Assembly: GCA_002409285.1 (NCBI GenBank) | Contig: DHUT01000058.1 | Coordinates: 1-17,735 of the forward strand | Direction: 5' to 3' | Source of the DNA: Firmicutes bacterium UBA5227 | GTDB taxonomy: Bacteria; Bacillota; Clostridia; Tissierellales; Sedimentibacteraceae | DNA length: 17,735 nt | Part shown: positions 1 to 6,882 of the stretch, piece by piece | Position numbering within the stretch: position 1 is the first letter of the stretch | Layout of the letters: every line of letters begins with the position of its first letter | The notes under the pieces: generated by a model | What the model saw: only the letters and a program-made list of their open reading frames with translations | The model's database searches: none | What the model was told of the DNA's origin: nothing | Made by a program: the position numbers and the translations under genes

Positions 1-27
1 AAGTTATGAAAATGGTTCATAACCCCA

Positions 28-903
28 TTGGTGCCTTTCGCAGAAAAGTGGATTTATAAAAATGTAAAAACGTCCCTGATGAAAAAGGGCCGTAAGACAA
101 TTGGATACCTGCAAAATTGCAAGGACGAGGGAAAGAAGCTGGTACAGGTGTGCCCGGCTAACAGAGATCAGTACTTTGCAATGGCTGCTGAAATGGCAGG
201 ATGTGATATTCTGCGTCTGACTACTCCAGGCGAAAATATCGAAATGCAAATTGCGAACGCTCCATGGTGGATTCGTACTGTACGTGATGCTGCTAAATAC
301 ATTCATATTAATTTTTATATGCAGACTCCGACATATTATTCCAAGGAAGAAGCTTTGAAATACGGTTCCATTTATATGGCTAACGGTGCAGATTCTCTGC
401 TTGTTATGGGAATAAGCAACGAAACACTTAAATACATGTCTGACAACCATCTGGTGGTGTTTGGTCATGTGGGTGCTCTGTCAGGATGGCAGACCAGCAA
501 GTATGGATATAAACGATTGGGTAAGACTTCTGAAGACGCTATGAAAGTTTTCAGGCAGGCCTATGAATATCAGGAAAATGGGATGATGGCCATGACTATT
601 GAGCTTACTCCTATCGAAGTTACCAATGCAATTGCTAAGAAGTTACGTGTTCCTGTAATTTCTATTGCTGCAGGTGGTGCAGCTGATGGTTCAGAGATGG
701 TGGACTTCGACACTTTCAACATGATGCCATCCCTTGCTTCTCATGCCAAAGTCTATGCTGATTTCTTCAGGTGGGCTGCTACAGCATATGGCGGCTGGGC
801 AAATGATGTCCGAACAGGAGCATATCCTGAGGACAAGCACGGTTTCCATATGGAAGAGAAAGAACTTGATAAGTTCCTGAATCTATTAGAGCAGAAATAT
901 TAA
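28..903 (+). CDS. PanB-superfamily (ketopantoate hydroxymethyltransferase-like) protein, noncanonical active site
   Basis: The fold assignment rests on a PanB-like layout: an AGCDILRL strand (residues 57-64), GADSLLV (120-126), GHVG followed by GYKRLGKT (146-149, 160-167), TIELTP (190-195) and ISIAAGGAADG (211-221). PanB makes ketopantoate for CoA synthesis, but here the GDS metal site is TTPGEN, the VKxEGG lysine and glutamate positions are Leu125 and Met127, and INFYMQT stands where the second metal Asp is expected. Only the glutamate of the xxLEC-type motif (E192) remains. A true PanB reaction is therefore doubtful. The start is uncertain: TTG at 28 or GTG at 31 lack a ribosome site, while ATG at 79 (MKKGRKTIGYL) gives 274 aa, close to the family's 263-280. 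An in-frame stop lies at 7-9. Another reading frame ends at 20-22 and may be the tail of an upstream gene. A terminator follows at 1030-1063. Confidence 0.72.
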   Translation: MVPFAEKWIYKNVKTSLMKKGRKTIGYLQNCKDEGKKLVQVCPANRDQYFAMAAEMAGCDILRLTTPGENIEMQIANAPWWIRTVRDAAKYIHINFYMQTPTYYSKEEALKYGSIYMANGADSLLVMGISNETLKYMSDNHLVVFGHVGALSGWQTSKYGYKRLGKTSEDAMKVFRQAYEYQENGMMAMTIELTPIEVTNAIAKKLRVPVISIAAGGAADGSEMVDFDTFNMMPSLASHAKVYADFFRWAATAYGGWANDVRTGAYPEDKHGFHMEEKELDKFLNLLEQKY

Positions 904-932
904 TAGTAATTGATAAACCGGAAGGTGAAGAT

Positions 933-1028
933 ATGAATATTGATGCTCAAACTATCTATTCAATGGCTGAAAAAAGCACCCTTGGGTTTCATGTCTTCCC
1001 GGTCCTGATAAAGAATAATCTGTTATAA
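933..1028 (+). CDS. 31-aa ORF, possibly a truncated gene remnant
   Basis: ATG at 933 is preceded by a good ribosome site (GGAAGGTGA, about 920-928). The ORF encodes 31 residues starting MNIDAQTIYSMAEK and stops at 1026-1028, two bases before the terminator hairpin. It lies 29 bases after the PanB-like gene and could be co-transcribed with it. The N-terminus looks like an ordinary cytoplasmic protein, so this may be the start of a longer gene cut off by a deletion. I do not recognise the family, and a genuine small protein is also possible. Confidence 0.35.
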   Translation: MNIDAQTIYSMAEKSTLGFHVFPVLIKNNLL

Positions 1029-1029
1029 T

Positions 1030-1063
1030 AATCCCCCGGGAGTTAAGTATATTCCGGGGGATT
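1030..1063. terminator. Bidirectional intrinsic terminator
   Basis: AATCCCCCGG (1030-1039) and CCGGGGGATT (1054-1063) form a perfect 10-bp stem around a 14-nt loop. The hairpin lies between the plus-strand PanB-like gene and the minus-strand luxR gene, which converge here, so it probably serves both. The T-runs on either side are short, so termination may be moderate. Confidence 0.7.
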
Positions 1064-1085
1064 GCTTTATCTCGTAAGCAGCATA

Positions 1086-1835
1086 TTAACCCATCAAACG
1101 CAGTATAAGTTCCTGCTTTGAAGAAACTTGCATCTTTTTATATATGTTTGAAATGTGTTTATAAGTAGTTGATTTTGAAATATACAGAGACTTACTAATA
1201 GTTTCCGGAGTAAGCCCCTGACATAACATATTAGCGATTTCCACTTCTCTTGGAGTGAGATTTGTCGTTTCCCACGGAGTTTGATTTATAGTTTTTCGAC
1301 TTGTTTGCTGTGAGAAAAAATTTTTATGTAAATTATTTAAAATTGGCAGTAAAAGGTAAACAATATTACATTCATCATCTTTAAAATTCTCATTTTTTGT
1401 TTTATCAAGGGAAAATACAGTTCTTGGCATTCCGTTTAAATCGAACAGGGGAAACCCAAGGGAGTATTTAATACCGCGTGAATGAATATATTCAGGAACA
1501 AATTCGGCTGAAGGTTCTTTTTCCCAGGAAATAATGCTGATTGTAGGTTTTTCAGGTTTTTCACGCAAGTCTTTATCAAGACGATAACGACCGCTGTCAG
1601 TTTTTGAGTAGTATTCAAGATACAGGCTACTCCATTGTTTGTCTATATTCATAAGATATTGATTTGTTACTTTCCTGTTTCCATCTAAGAAGTACACAAG
1701 AGACTGATCAAATTGGCATAAATTTTGAAGACCGGTCAAAACTTTAATAGAGAAAGCTTTAAGCTCATGTGCACTGCTGCATGAAAGAATGAAGTCATAG
1801 ATTTTTTCCCAAGGTATATTCATGTTATACTCCAT
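1086..1835 (-). CDS. LuxR-family transcriptional regulator
   Basis: A 249-aa protein. The C-terminal 58 residues are a clear LuxR/FixJ DNA-binding domain: LTPREVEIANMLCQGLTPETI followed by the recognition helix region SKSTTYKHISNIYKKM (about 192-249). Residues 10-170 form an aromatic-rich globular sensor region, possibly GAF- or autoinducer-domain-like, whose ligand cannot be read from the sequence. There is no receiver domain and no partner kinase next door, so it is a solo regulator. The ATG at 1835 is chosen because it has GGAGATAATTGTT directly upstream and because the -10 box lies at 1903-1908, upstream of it; a longer in-frame start at 1931 would sit in the promoter. It is divergent from the polymerase operon. 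A fragment of residues 6-31 recurs at 5970-6047. Confidence 0.85.
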   Translation of the reverse strand: MEYNMNIPWEKIYDFILSCSSAHELKAFSIKVLTGLQNLCQFDQSLVYFLDGNRKVTNQYLMNIDKQWSSLYLEYYSKTDSGRYRLDKDLREKPEKPTISIISWEKEPSAEFVPEYIHSRGIKYSLGFPLFDLNGMPRTVFSLDKTKNENFKDDECNIVYLLLPILNNLHKNFFSQQTSRKTINQTPWETTNLTPREVEIANMLCQGLTPETISKSLYISKSTTYKHISNIYKKMQVSSKQELILRLMG

Positions 1836-1902
1836 AACAATTATCTCCAATCTCCAATATATTCTAAAATCTTTCGTTAGTATAATACTAAGGTATAAAT
1901 TA

Positions 1903-1931
1903 ATTTTATTAGAGGCGCCTGTAAATGTCAA
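1903..1931 (-). promoter_or_regulatory. Promoter of the luxR gene
   Basis: On the minus strand a perfect -35 TTGACA (1926-1931) is separated by 17 bases from TAAAAT (1903-1908), five of six matches to the -10 consensus. The spacer contains the 8-bp palindrome AGGCGCCT. The predicted start near 1896 leaves a leader of about 60 bases before the ATG at 1835. Confidence 0.7.
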
Positions 1932-2042
1932 TAGTAGAAAGATATATTCAAGTTTTTTTAAAATAAAGACGTAGAGCCATGATTATAAAAATTAGCAGAT
2001 ATAATGTTCATACTTTGAATGGGCATTTTTTGTTTTATTTTA

Positions 2043-2071
2043 TTGCAAAAATTTATAAGGTATAGTACAAT
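2043..2071 (+). promoter_or_regulatory. Promoter of the polymerase/yolD operon
   Basis: TTGCAA (2043-2048), a 17-base spacer and TACAAT (2066-2071) form a good vegetative promoter. The LexA-like box begins six bases after the -10, at the expected transcription start, which is a typical repressor position. Confidence 0.65.
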
Positions 2072-2077
2072 AGCAAG

Positions 2078-2091
2078 AGAACATACATTCG
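2078..2091. promoter_or_regulatory. Candidate LexA (SOS) box
   Basis: AGAACATACATTCG matches 12 of 14 positions of the Gram-positive LexA consensus CGAACRNRYGTTYG. It overlaps the predicted transcription start of a Y-family polymerase gene, a classic SOS target, and this makes the assignment more likely than the match alone would. Confidence 0.62.
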
Positions 2092-2138
2092 GTTAAGAAA
2101 TCTAAAGTGGATAAAAGAAAGGAAGTGAGAGGTAAAGA

Positions 2139-3671
2139 ATGAAGAACAGAACCTACATATCAATAGACTTAAAATCATTTTATGCTTCTGTGGAGTGTAA
2201 GGAACGGGGACTTGATCCTCTTACAACTAATCTTGTTGTGGCAGATCCGGAACGTACTGAAAAAACTATATGCTTAGCTGTCTCTCCCTCTCTTAAAGCA
2301 TACGGTATTCCTGGCAGGGCAAGATTGTTTGAAGTTGTGCAAAAGGTAAAGGAAGTAAATGCAAAGCGTCTGCTTAATGCGCCGAGTAGAGTTTTTTCAG
2401 GGTTTTCCTTTAGTGATACAGAACTGAAATGTTCTCCAAATATGTCAGTAGACTATATTGTCGCCCCACCGAGAATGGCACTTTATATAGAGTACAGTAC
2501 AAAGATTTACAATATTTATTTAAAATACATTGCACCTGAAGATATTCATGTCTATTCCATAGATGAAGTATTTATTGATGCAACTGATTATTTGAATACC
2601 TACAACCTTTCATCCCGTGAACTTACCACAAAAATGATTCTTGATGTCCTTAATGCAACCGGAATTACAGCATCGGCCGGAATTGGAACAAACCTGTATC
2701 TGTGTAAAATTGCTATGGATATTCAGGCAAAGCATGTACCGGCAGATCAAAATGGTGTAAGAATTGCTGAGTTGGATGAAATTAGCTATCGGCATTTGTT
2801 ATGGTCACATAGACCTTTAACAGATTTCTGGCGCATTGGCAAAGGCTATGCAAAGAAGCTTGAGGGTCAGGGACTCTTTACTATGGGAGATATAGCAAGA
2901 TGTTCTCTTGGTAAGCCTACAGATTACTATAACGAGGATTTGCTTTACAGACTATTTGGAATTAACGCCGAGCTGTTGATAGATCATGCGTGGGGATGGG
3001 AGCCATGTACAATTGACGATGTTAAAGCGTATAAACCAAGTACAAACAGCATTGGTTCGGGGCAGGTGCTTCAGAGTGCCTATAAATTTGACAATGCTAA
3101 GTTGATTGCCCGGGAAATGACTGATTTATTGGCACTTGACCTGGTGGATAAAAGGCTTGTAACCGACCAGATAGTTTTAACAGTAGGATATGATATTGAA
3201 AATCTCACAAACCCGGATATAAAGAAACTATATCATGGACCGGTTACAACAGACCATTATGGTCGTTCTGTTCCAAAATCAGCTCATGGTACAGTAAATC
3301 TTGGAAGGCAGACATCCTCTGCAAAATTGATTTTGAATTCAGTCACAGAATTGTTTGAGCGTATTGTTGATAGAAATCTTCTGGTCAGGAGAGTAAACAT
3401 TACGGCAAATCATGTTGTAGATGAGTCAACCGTTCATATGAAGGACAGTAAAAACAGTGTTGAACAGCTTGATCTCTTTACTGATTATGCTGCTTTGCAG
3501 GCAAAAAAAGAGGAAGAGAAGGCTGAACTTGAACGTGAAAAAAGGGTACAGCAGGCAATGCTATATATTAAAAGTAGATATGGAAAAAATTCTATTTTAA
3601 AGGGTATGAACCTTGAGGAAGGGGCTACAACATTAGAAAGGAACAAGCAGATTGGAGGGCATAAAGCATGA
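2139..3671 (+). CDS. Y-family DNA polymerase (DinB/UmuC/UvrX-like), translesion synthesis
   Basis: A 510-aa Y-family polymerase. The N-terminal catalytic motif SIDLKSFYASVE carries metal ligand D10 and the F14-Y15 steric-gate region. The second catalytic motif is SIDE (140-143), giving D142 and E143, followed by VFIDAT. The thumb and helix-hairpin-helix region is about 225-260 (FWRIGKGYAKKLEGQG), and the little finger about 300-425. QLDLF (443-447) is a canonical sliding-clamp-binding pentapeptide. A charged, probably helical stretch (453-475) and a conserved-looking tail ending GGHKA follow. The length and the YolD partner resemble the UvrX/YqjW group of Firmicutes rather than the roughly 350-aa DinB. 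The ribosome site AAGGAAGTGAGAGG precedes the ATG. The stop overlaps the next gene's start as ATGA (3668-3671), implying translational coupling. A LexA-like box lies upstream. A 72-bp copy of codons 10-34 recurs at 6811. Confidence 0.93.
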   Translation: MKNRTYISIDLKSFYASVECKERGLDPLTTNLVVADPERTEKTICLAVSPSLKAYGIPGRARLFEVVQKVKEVNAKRLLNAPSRVFSGFSFSDTELKCSPNMSVDYIVAPPRMALYIEYSTKIYNIYLKYIAPEDIHVYSIDEVFIDATDYLNTYNLSSRELTTKMILDVLNATGITASAGIGTNLYLCKIAMDIQAKHVPADQNGVRIAELDEISYRHLLWSHRPLTDFWRIGKGYAKKLEGQGLFTMGDIARCSLGKPTDYYNEDLLYRLFGINAELLIDHAWGWEPCTIDDVKAYKPSTNSIGSGQVLQSAYKFDNAKLIAREMTDLLALDLVDKRLVTDQIVLTVGYDIENLTNPDIKKLYHGPVTTDHYGRSVPKSAHGTVNLGRQTSSAKLILNSVTELFERIVDRNLLVRRVNITANHVVDESTVHMKDSKNSVEQLDLFTDYAALQAKKEEEKAELEREKRVQQAMLYIKSRYGKNSILKGMNLEEGATTLERNKQIGGHKA

Positions 3672-4108
3672 GTGCAAAATATGATGACATTATCAATCTT
3701 CCACACCATGTTTCTACGAAACGCCCTCACATGTCAGTAGGGGATCGGGCGGCGCAGTTTTCACCTTTCGCAGCTCTGACAGGTTATGGTGCCGCTATTA
3801 AAGAAACAGCCAGGCTGACTGATGAGAGAATTGAACTGGATGAATATATAAAGGATGACTTGAGTCACAGGCTGCAGATTGTGGTAGACAGTATTAAGGA
3901 GCAGCCTGAGATATCAATAACATATTTTAAACCGGACGCCAGGAAGGATGGCGGTTCATATGTTACTGTCATAAGTGCAGTTAAAAAGGTGGATGAATAT
4001 AAACGGGTTGTCGTTATGCCGGATGGAACATTAATTTCTGTTGATGAGATAATCGGTATAGATGGGGAAATGTTTGAAAGCATTATTTTTCGTTCGTGTA
4101 ATGAATGA
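3668..4108 (+). CDS. YolD-like protein, partner of the Y-family polymerase
   Basis: A 146-aa protein with the hallmark N-terminal segment of clostridial YolD-like proteins: DDIINLPHHVSTKRPHMS followed by DRAAQFSPFAALTGY (about 27-41) and a helical ETARLTDERIELDE region. The C-terminal half (about 75-140) is a small beta-rich domain ending in DGTLISVDEIIGIDGEMF. YolD-like genes commonly follow UvrX/DinB-type genes in Firmicutes. Their biochemical role is poorly defined; a UmuD-like accessory role has been proposed. The ATG overlaps the polymerase stop by four bases, with GGAGG at 3654-3658, so both proteins come from one SOS-controlled message. A weak copy of codons 24-35 lies downstream at 4283-4320. 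Confidence 0.87.
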   Translation: MSAKYDDIINLPHHVSTKRPHMSVGDRAAQFSPFAALTGYGAAIKETARLTDERIELDEYIKDDLSHRLQIVVDSIKEQPEISITYFKPDARKDGGSYVTVISAVKKVDEYKRVVVMPDGTLISVDEIIGIDGEMFESIIFRSCNE

Positions 4109-4125
4109 ACACAATTGAACACAAT
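4106..4125. repeat. Perfect tandem 10-mer at the yolD stop
   Basis: TGAACACAAT occurs twice head to tail (4106-4115 and 4116-4125). The first copy supplies the yolD stop codon. It is probably a small slippage duplication; I see no function. Confidence 0.6.
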
Positions 4126-4282
4126 ATACTCTTGGCTTCAGGATATATTTTAAATATTTATCAGGGAAATTGGGTTGAATCTAAAGGCTGAATGCTTTAT
4201 TTATATAATATATTTTAGATAGAATATGAAATTTTTTGGAACTGATTCTGGCGACGGAGGTCGAAGTTATATAGTGTTTCGA

Positions 4283-4320
4283 AGTAGTTGGTCGGGCGGT
4301 TCGATTTTCACCTTTTGCAG
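4283..4320 (+). pseudogene. Short decayed copy of yolD codons
   Basis: These 38 bases align without gaps to 3736-3773 of the intact yolD gene (the region encoding GDRAAQFSPFA) with 30 of 38 identical. The shared stretches TCGGGCGG and TTTTCACCTTT are long enough to be noticeable, but the piece is short and chance cannot be excluded. No reading frame around it resembles YolD. The rest of the 4109-4391 gap has no recognisable gene. Confidence 0.45.
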
Positions 4321-4336
4321 TTCGTTCTGCTTTGTA

Positions 4337-4365
4337 TTGACTATGAAAAAGGTATATGTTAGTAT
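4337..4365 (+). promoter_or_regulatory. Possible promoter of the creatininase-family gene
   Basis: TTGACT (4337-4342), 17 bases, then TAGTAT (4360-4365; four of six matches). It ends 27 bases before the chosen ATG. The -10 is weak and a slightly shifted TATACA is an alternative. Confidence 0.35.
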
Positions 4366-4391
4366 ACAATAAAAAAATAAGAGGTGATTTT

Positions 4392-5111
4392 ATGTATATT
4401 GTGAATTATACTTCTGATGATTTTAAAGATATTTGTGATAGGGTAGATACTGTAATAATACCCGTAGGTTCAGTAGAGGCTCACGGTCATCATCTTCCTT
4501 TAGGCACAGATATATTTTCACCAAGATTGTTTTGTAAGGAAATAAATGAAAAAATCGGAGACAGAATTTGGATTGCTCCGGAAGTACCTTATGGTCAAAG
4601 CTATGATTTGTCCATATACCCCGGTACAGTTACAGTACCTTCTGAGGTAATGGCAGACTATCTTTTCCATGTGTGTAAAAGCTTTTATAATAACGGACTT
4701 AAAAATATAGTTTTTTTAAATGGACATGGAGGAAATATAACGGCTCTCGGTTTAGCTGCGGAAAAACTGGTGGATTTAGGAGCAGTAGTTGTGACTATCA
4801 ACTGGTGGCTGGATTTTTCTAAGGATATACTTACTGTAACCGAAGGACAGGGGCATGCCGGAGAGGATGAAACATCAGCTGTATTGTACTATAATGAAAG
4901 CTTAGTTCAAATGGAAAAGGCTACAAAAAATTTTAATAAGCAATTATATCCTGTGAAATTTAAAGACAGGGGAAAAACTATTTTCCGAGATGCTATTACA
5001 GGAGATGCGACTTTAGCTTCCAGGGAAAAGGGTGAAAAAATATTTGATTTATTAGAAGACAGGATAATAAATATAATAAACCTTATGGAAAAAGGAAAGT
5101 ATTTTGAATAA
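4392..5111 (+). CDS. Creatininase-family amidohydrolase
   Basis: A 239-aa protein with the full creatininase-family metal-site layout: PVGSVEAHGHHLPLGTD (25-40; ligands E29, H31, D40), NGHGGN (110-115; H112) and GHAGEDETSAVL (154-165; E158 or E160). Family members are metal-dependent hydrolases of cyclic or linear amides, such as creatininase, formamide hydrolases in riboflavin/F420 synthesis and the mycofactocin peptidase MftE. The substrate cannot be told from the sequence, and no pathway partner lies beside it. The start is the ATG at 4392 because AGAGGTGA sits eight bases before it; an in-frame start at 4356 lacks such a site. The gene stands alone with its own possible promoter and a strong terminator immediately downstream. 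Confidence 0.88.
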   Translation: MYIVNYTSDDFKDICDRVDTVIIPVGSVEAHGHHLPLGTDIFSPRLFCKEINEKIGDRIWIAPEVPYGQSYDLSIYPGTVTVPSEVMADYLFHVCKSFYNNGLKNIVFLNGHGGNITALGLAAEKLVDLGAVVVTINWWLDFSKDILTVTEGQGHAGEDETSAVLYYNESLVQMEKATKNFNKQLYPVKFKDRGKTIFRDAITGDATLASREKGEKIFDLLEDRIINIINLMEKGKYFE

Positions 5112-5127
5112 CCACAATTTAAAAGCG

Positions 5128-5160
5128 AAAATAAAGGCGGTCTTTGACCGCCTTTATTTT
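5128..5160 (+). terminator. Strong intrinsic terminator
   Basis: A perfect 15-bp stem, AAAATAAAGGCGGTC (5128-5142) and GACCGCCTTTATTTT (5146-5160), with a 3-nt loop. Its A- and T-rich ends make it usable in both directions. A damaged copy of this element lies at 6883-6916. Confidence 0.88.
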
Positions 5161-5173
5161 CCTATTATACATT

Positions 5174-5290
5174 GAAAATAAGGAACGCCCGGGCGAATTC
5201 AAAAAGCATGATTTTACCATTAAAACACGAGAGGAAAATGGAACCTGGGTGATAACTTGGGAATGGAGTGAATGTCTGAAAATTTCTTAA
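5174..5290 (+). pseudogene. Orphan C-terminal fragment of an unrecognised protein
   Basis: An open frame with protein-like composition, but no start or ribosome site, runs from just after the terminator to TAA at 5288-5290. It includes FKKHDFTIKTREENGTWV and then ITWEWSECLKIS at the end. The alternating charged and aromatic pattern suggests the final beta-strands of a domain. I do not recognise the family. It looks like the tail of a gene whose front was deleted at about 5170. The following 5291-5400 holds another open frame (RKYNRWEEIEIERNTLEYI in part) with no start, which I cannot assign. Confidence 0.4.
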
Positions 5291-5403
5291 TGTGAATTTT
5301 ACAGCGCAATTAATTCACAACAGTTTTTTCTTGATTATTTCCCGAACAGGAAATACAATAGATGGGAAGAGATTGAAATTGAGAGAAATACTTTAGAATA
5401 TAT

Positions 5404-5961
5404 TTGCCGGAAGAAAGGGTGCTGCATATCAAAAAAACAATTTATAATCATAGGTTGCTGTCTATTATATTAGCAGCTCTTTTAACAACAGCCATATTGA
5501 CGGTACTGGTAAATCTCACTTGGCTAATGGGGGGAACCCAAAAAAGCATCACTGTCATGGAACAAAATGGGATTTATGATTTAACGGATATAAAAGATTT
5601 GGAAAAAAAGGTTATTAAGATGGTGCCCGGAGATACCTATTACCCTAATATATACCTGATGCCAGATAACGTGGATATAGCCATACCGGAAAATATTACT
5701 CGCTTTGAAGAAATCAGAGCAGAATACCTCTCGCAGCGGTTCGTTCTGAAGATGCCGGAATACAGAGGCATATATTCCCTGACCTTCAAGCTTTCCGGAC
5801 GACATGCAATCAGGGTATATGTAAACGGTGAACTGATGGCACAAAACGGGCAATTGGGTACCACAAAGCAGGATACCGAGGTTTGGGAAAACAACATTAC
5901 ATTTCACGGAAGCGTAGTAAATGGGGAAATAGATGTTCTCATTCACAGCGCACAATTTTAA
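5404..5961 (+). pseudogene. N-terminal fragment of a membrane sensor (7TMR-DISM type), truncated
   Basis: The frame encodes 185 residues: a short cytoplasmic head, one transmembrane helix (about 18-41, RLLSIILAALLTTAILTVLV) and an extracytoplasmic beta-rich domain with YSLTFKLSGRHAIRVYVNGE and ITFHGSVVNGEIDVLIHSAQF. This resembles the jelly-roll-like sensing domain in front of 7TMR-DISM sensor kinases and cyclases. In such proteins the strand ending in SAQF is followed by more of the domain and then seven transmembrane helices, so the stop at 5959-5961 is a truncation. A piece of luxR begins nine bases later, marking a recombination junction. The start is unclear: TTG at 5404 or GTG at 5419, the latter with AAGAAAGG too close for a normal ribosome site. 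A secreted remnant could still be translated, but function is unlikely. Confidence 0.6.
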
Positions 5962-5969
5962 ATTCTCAT

Positions 5970-6047
5970 TTTAATAGATAAAGCTTTAAGTTCATGTACA
6001 CTGTTGCATGAAAGAATGAAGTCATAGATTTTTTCCCAAGGTATATT
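5970..6047 (-). pseudogene. 78-bp fragment copy of the luxR gene
   Basis: These 78 bases align without gaps to 1743-1820 with only four differences (about 95%). They correspond to codons 6-31 of the LuxR regulator on the same strand. The copy stops exactly at the AAT codon after the internal ATG of luxR, and both flanks are unrelated to luxR. It is too short to encode a domain. Confidence 0.88.
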
Positions 6048-6062
6048 ATTGTCTGTTCCCGG

Positions 6063-6701
6063 TTATATAAATATCTTCATGAATGCCATGAGAATTAAAA
6101 TTACTCCGCTTACCCAGGCAAAGTTAAACGGCGTTTTGCGTGCTATCTTTGTACCAATGCGGCAGCCACCCAATAAAAATACTGTGTTGGTAATGAGTGA
6201 CCATAAGAATACCAACAATCCATTCGCATTGCCCATTGCAGCGCCAAATCCCACAGCAAGACCATCCAGAGAAAGACCAAAGGCAAGAGATACGGCCTCG
6301 GCTTTGGATATACTTTTTGACTTATCTATGTCGGCTTCTTCGGGATCGGCATATAACGATAAGATAAAACGTAAGCTGAATGCGGAAAACTCTACTTGTT
6401 TTTTAAGATTTGTGTGTCGGCGTATGAAAGATTTCATTAAACAGTCAATCAGCTTTGTGAGTCCCATGATAAATAAGATTGAAAAGCAAAGCACTGTGGT
6501 CAACCAAGTGGGAATGTATTTTTTAACATAAGAGCCCAGCAGCATAGAAACAGCTACAATGCCGCTGCAAATAAAACTTATGATCCCAACGGATGAAAAA
6601 GGTACCTTTATTTTATTGCTTCCATAAGCAAAGCCTGCAGCAAAAGAATCCACCGACAAGGACGATGCCAATGCAGCGGGTTCCAAGATGTGCAAAAACA
6701 T
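6063..6701 (-). CDS. ytaF: Sporulation membrane protein YtaF (MntP-like transporter family)
   Basis: A 212-aa polytopic membrane protein with about six hydrophobic helices. It has the two inverted-repeat signatures of the MntP/YtaF family: SLSVDSFAAGFAYG (14-27, D18) and LSLDGLAVGFGAAMG (143-157, D146). The central hydrophilic loop, ADPEEADIDKSKSISKAEA (118-136), is typical of YtaF rather than of the manganese exporter MntP, and the length fits YtaF (about 210 aa). YtaF is a sporulation-associated membrane protein of spore formers; its substrate is not firmly established, and metal-ion transport is likely by homology. AGGAGG lies about seven bases before the ATG. A TATAAT on the minus strand just upstream (about 6727-6735) lacks a clear -35. 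The gene is intact but sits between luxR and polymerase scraps. Confidence 0.85.
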   Translation of the reverse strand: MFLHILEPAALASSLSVDSFAAGFAYGSNKIKVPFSSVGIISFICSGIVAVSMLLGSYVKKYIPTWLTTVLCFSILFIMGLTKLIDCLMKSFIRRHTNLKKQVEFSAFSLRFILSLYADPEEADIDKSKSISKAEAVSLAFGLSLDGLAVGFGAAMGNANGLLVFLWSLITNTVFLLGGCRIGTKIARKTPFNFAWVSGVILILMAFMKIFI

Positions 6702-6810
6702 AATAGCCCTCCTAAAAATAATCCAATAAATTATATTATGGGATTGAGGGTGTTTTTGTTACACTTGCAGTATAACTTTCTCCGTCCAACAGGTAGTCAT
6801 ACACACTATA

Positions 6811-6882
6811 CTTAAAATCATTTTATGCTTCTGTGAAGTGTAAGTAACGGGGGCTTTAACCTCTTACAACTAACCTTGTTGT
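6811..6882 (+). pseudogene. 72-bp fragment copy of the Y-family polymerase gene
   Basis: Aligns without gaps to 2168-2239 with 66 of 72 identical. It covers the first catalytic motif (LKSFYASV), but codon E19 has become AAG and the next Glu codon (E22) has become TAA, so it cannot be translated as a polymerase. The copy ends at 6882 and continues directly into a copy of the terminator from 5120-5167, a junction absent from the parent locus. Confidence 0.87.

Noticed and set aside
1836..1931. N-terminal extension of the LuxR regulator to a start at 1931
   Set aside because: It would overlap the TTGACA-17-TAAAAT promoter, and the ATG at 1835 has a good ribosome site.
4106..4125. CRISPR-like or iteron-like repeats
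   Set aside because: Only two copies of a 10-mer without spacers; no array or replication features nearby.
4226..4372. 48-codon plus-strand frame starting MKFFGTDSGDGG
   Set aside because: No ribosome site, unusual Ser/Phe-rich composition, and it runs through the yolD echo and the possible promoter of the next gene.
4356..4391. Upstream start for the creatininase-family protein
   Set aside because: It adds 12 residues outside the family, lies in the promoter region and lacks a ribosome site, unlike the ATG at 4392.
6049..6531. 160-aa plus-strand frame
   Set aside because: It is antisense to the convincing ytaF gene, has no ribosome site and no protein-like pattern.
6702..6810. Manganese (yybP-ykoY) riboswitch before ytaF
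   Set aside because: The leader does not show the conserved loop sequences or a terminator/anti-terminator pair; only a lone TATAAT is visible.
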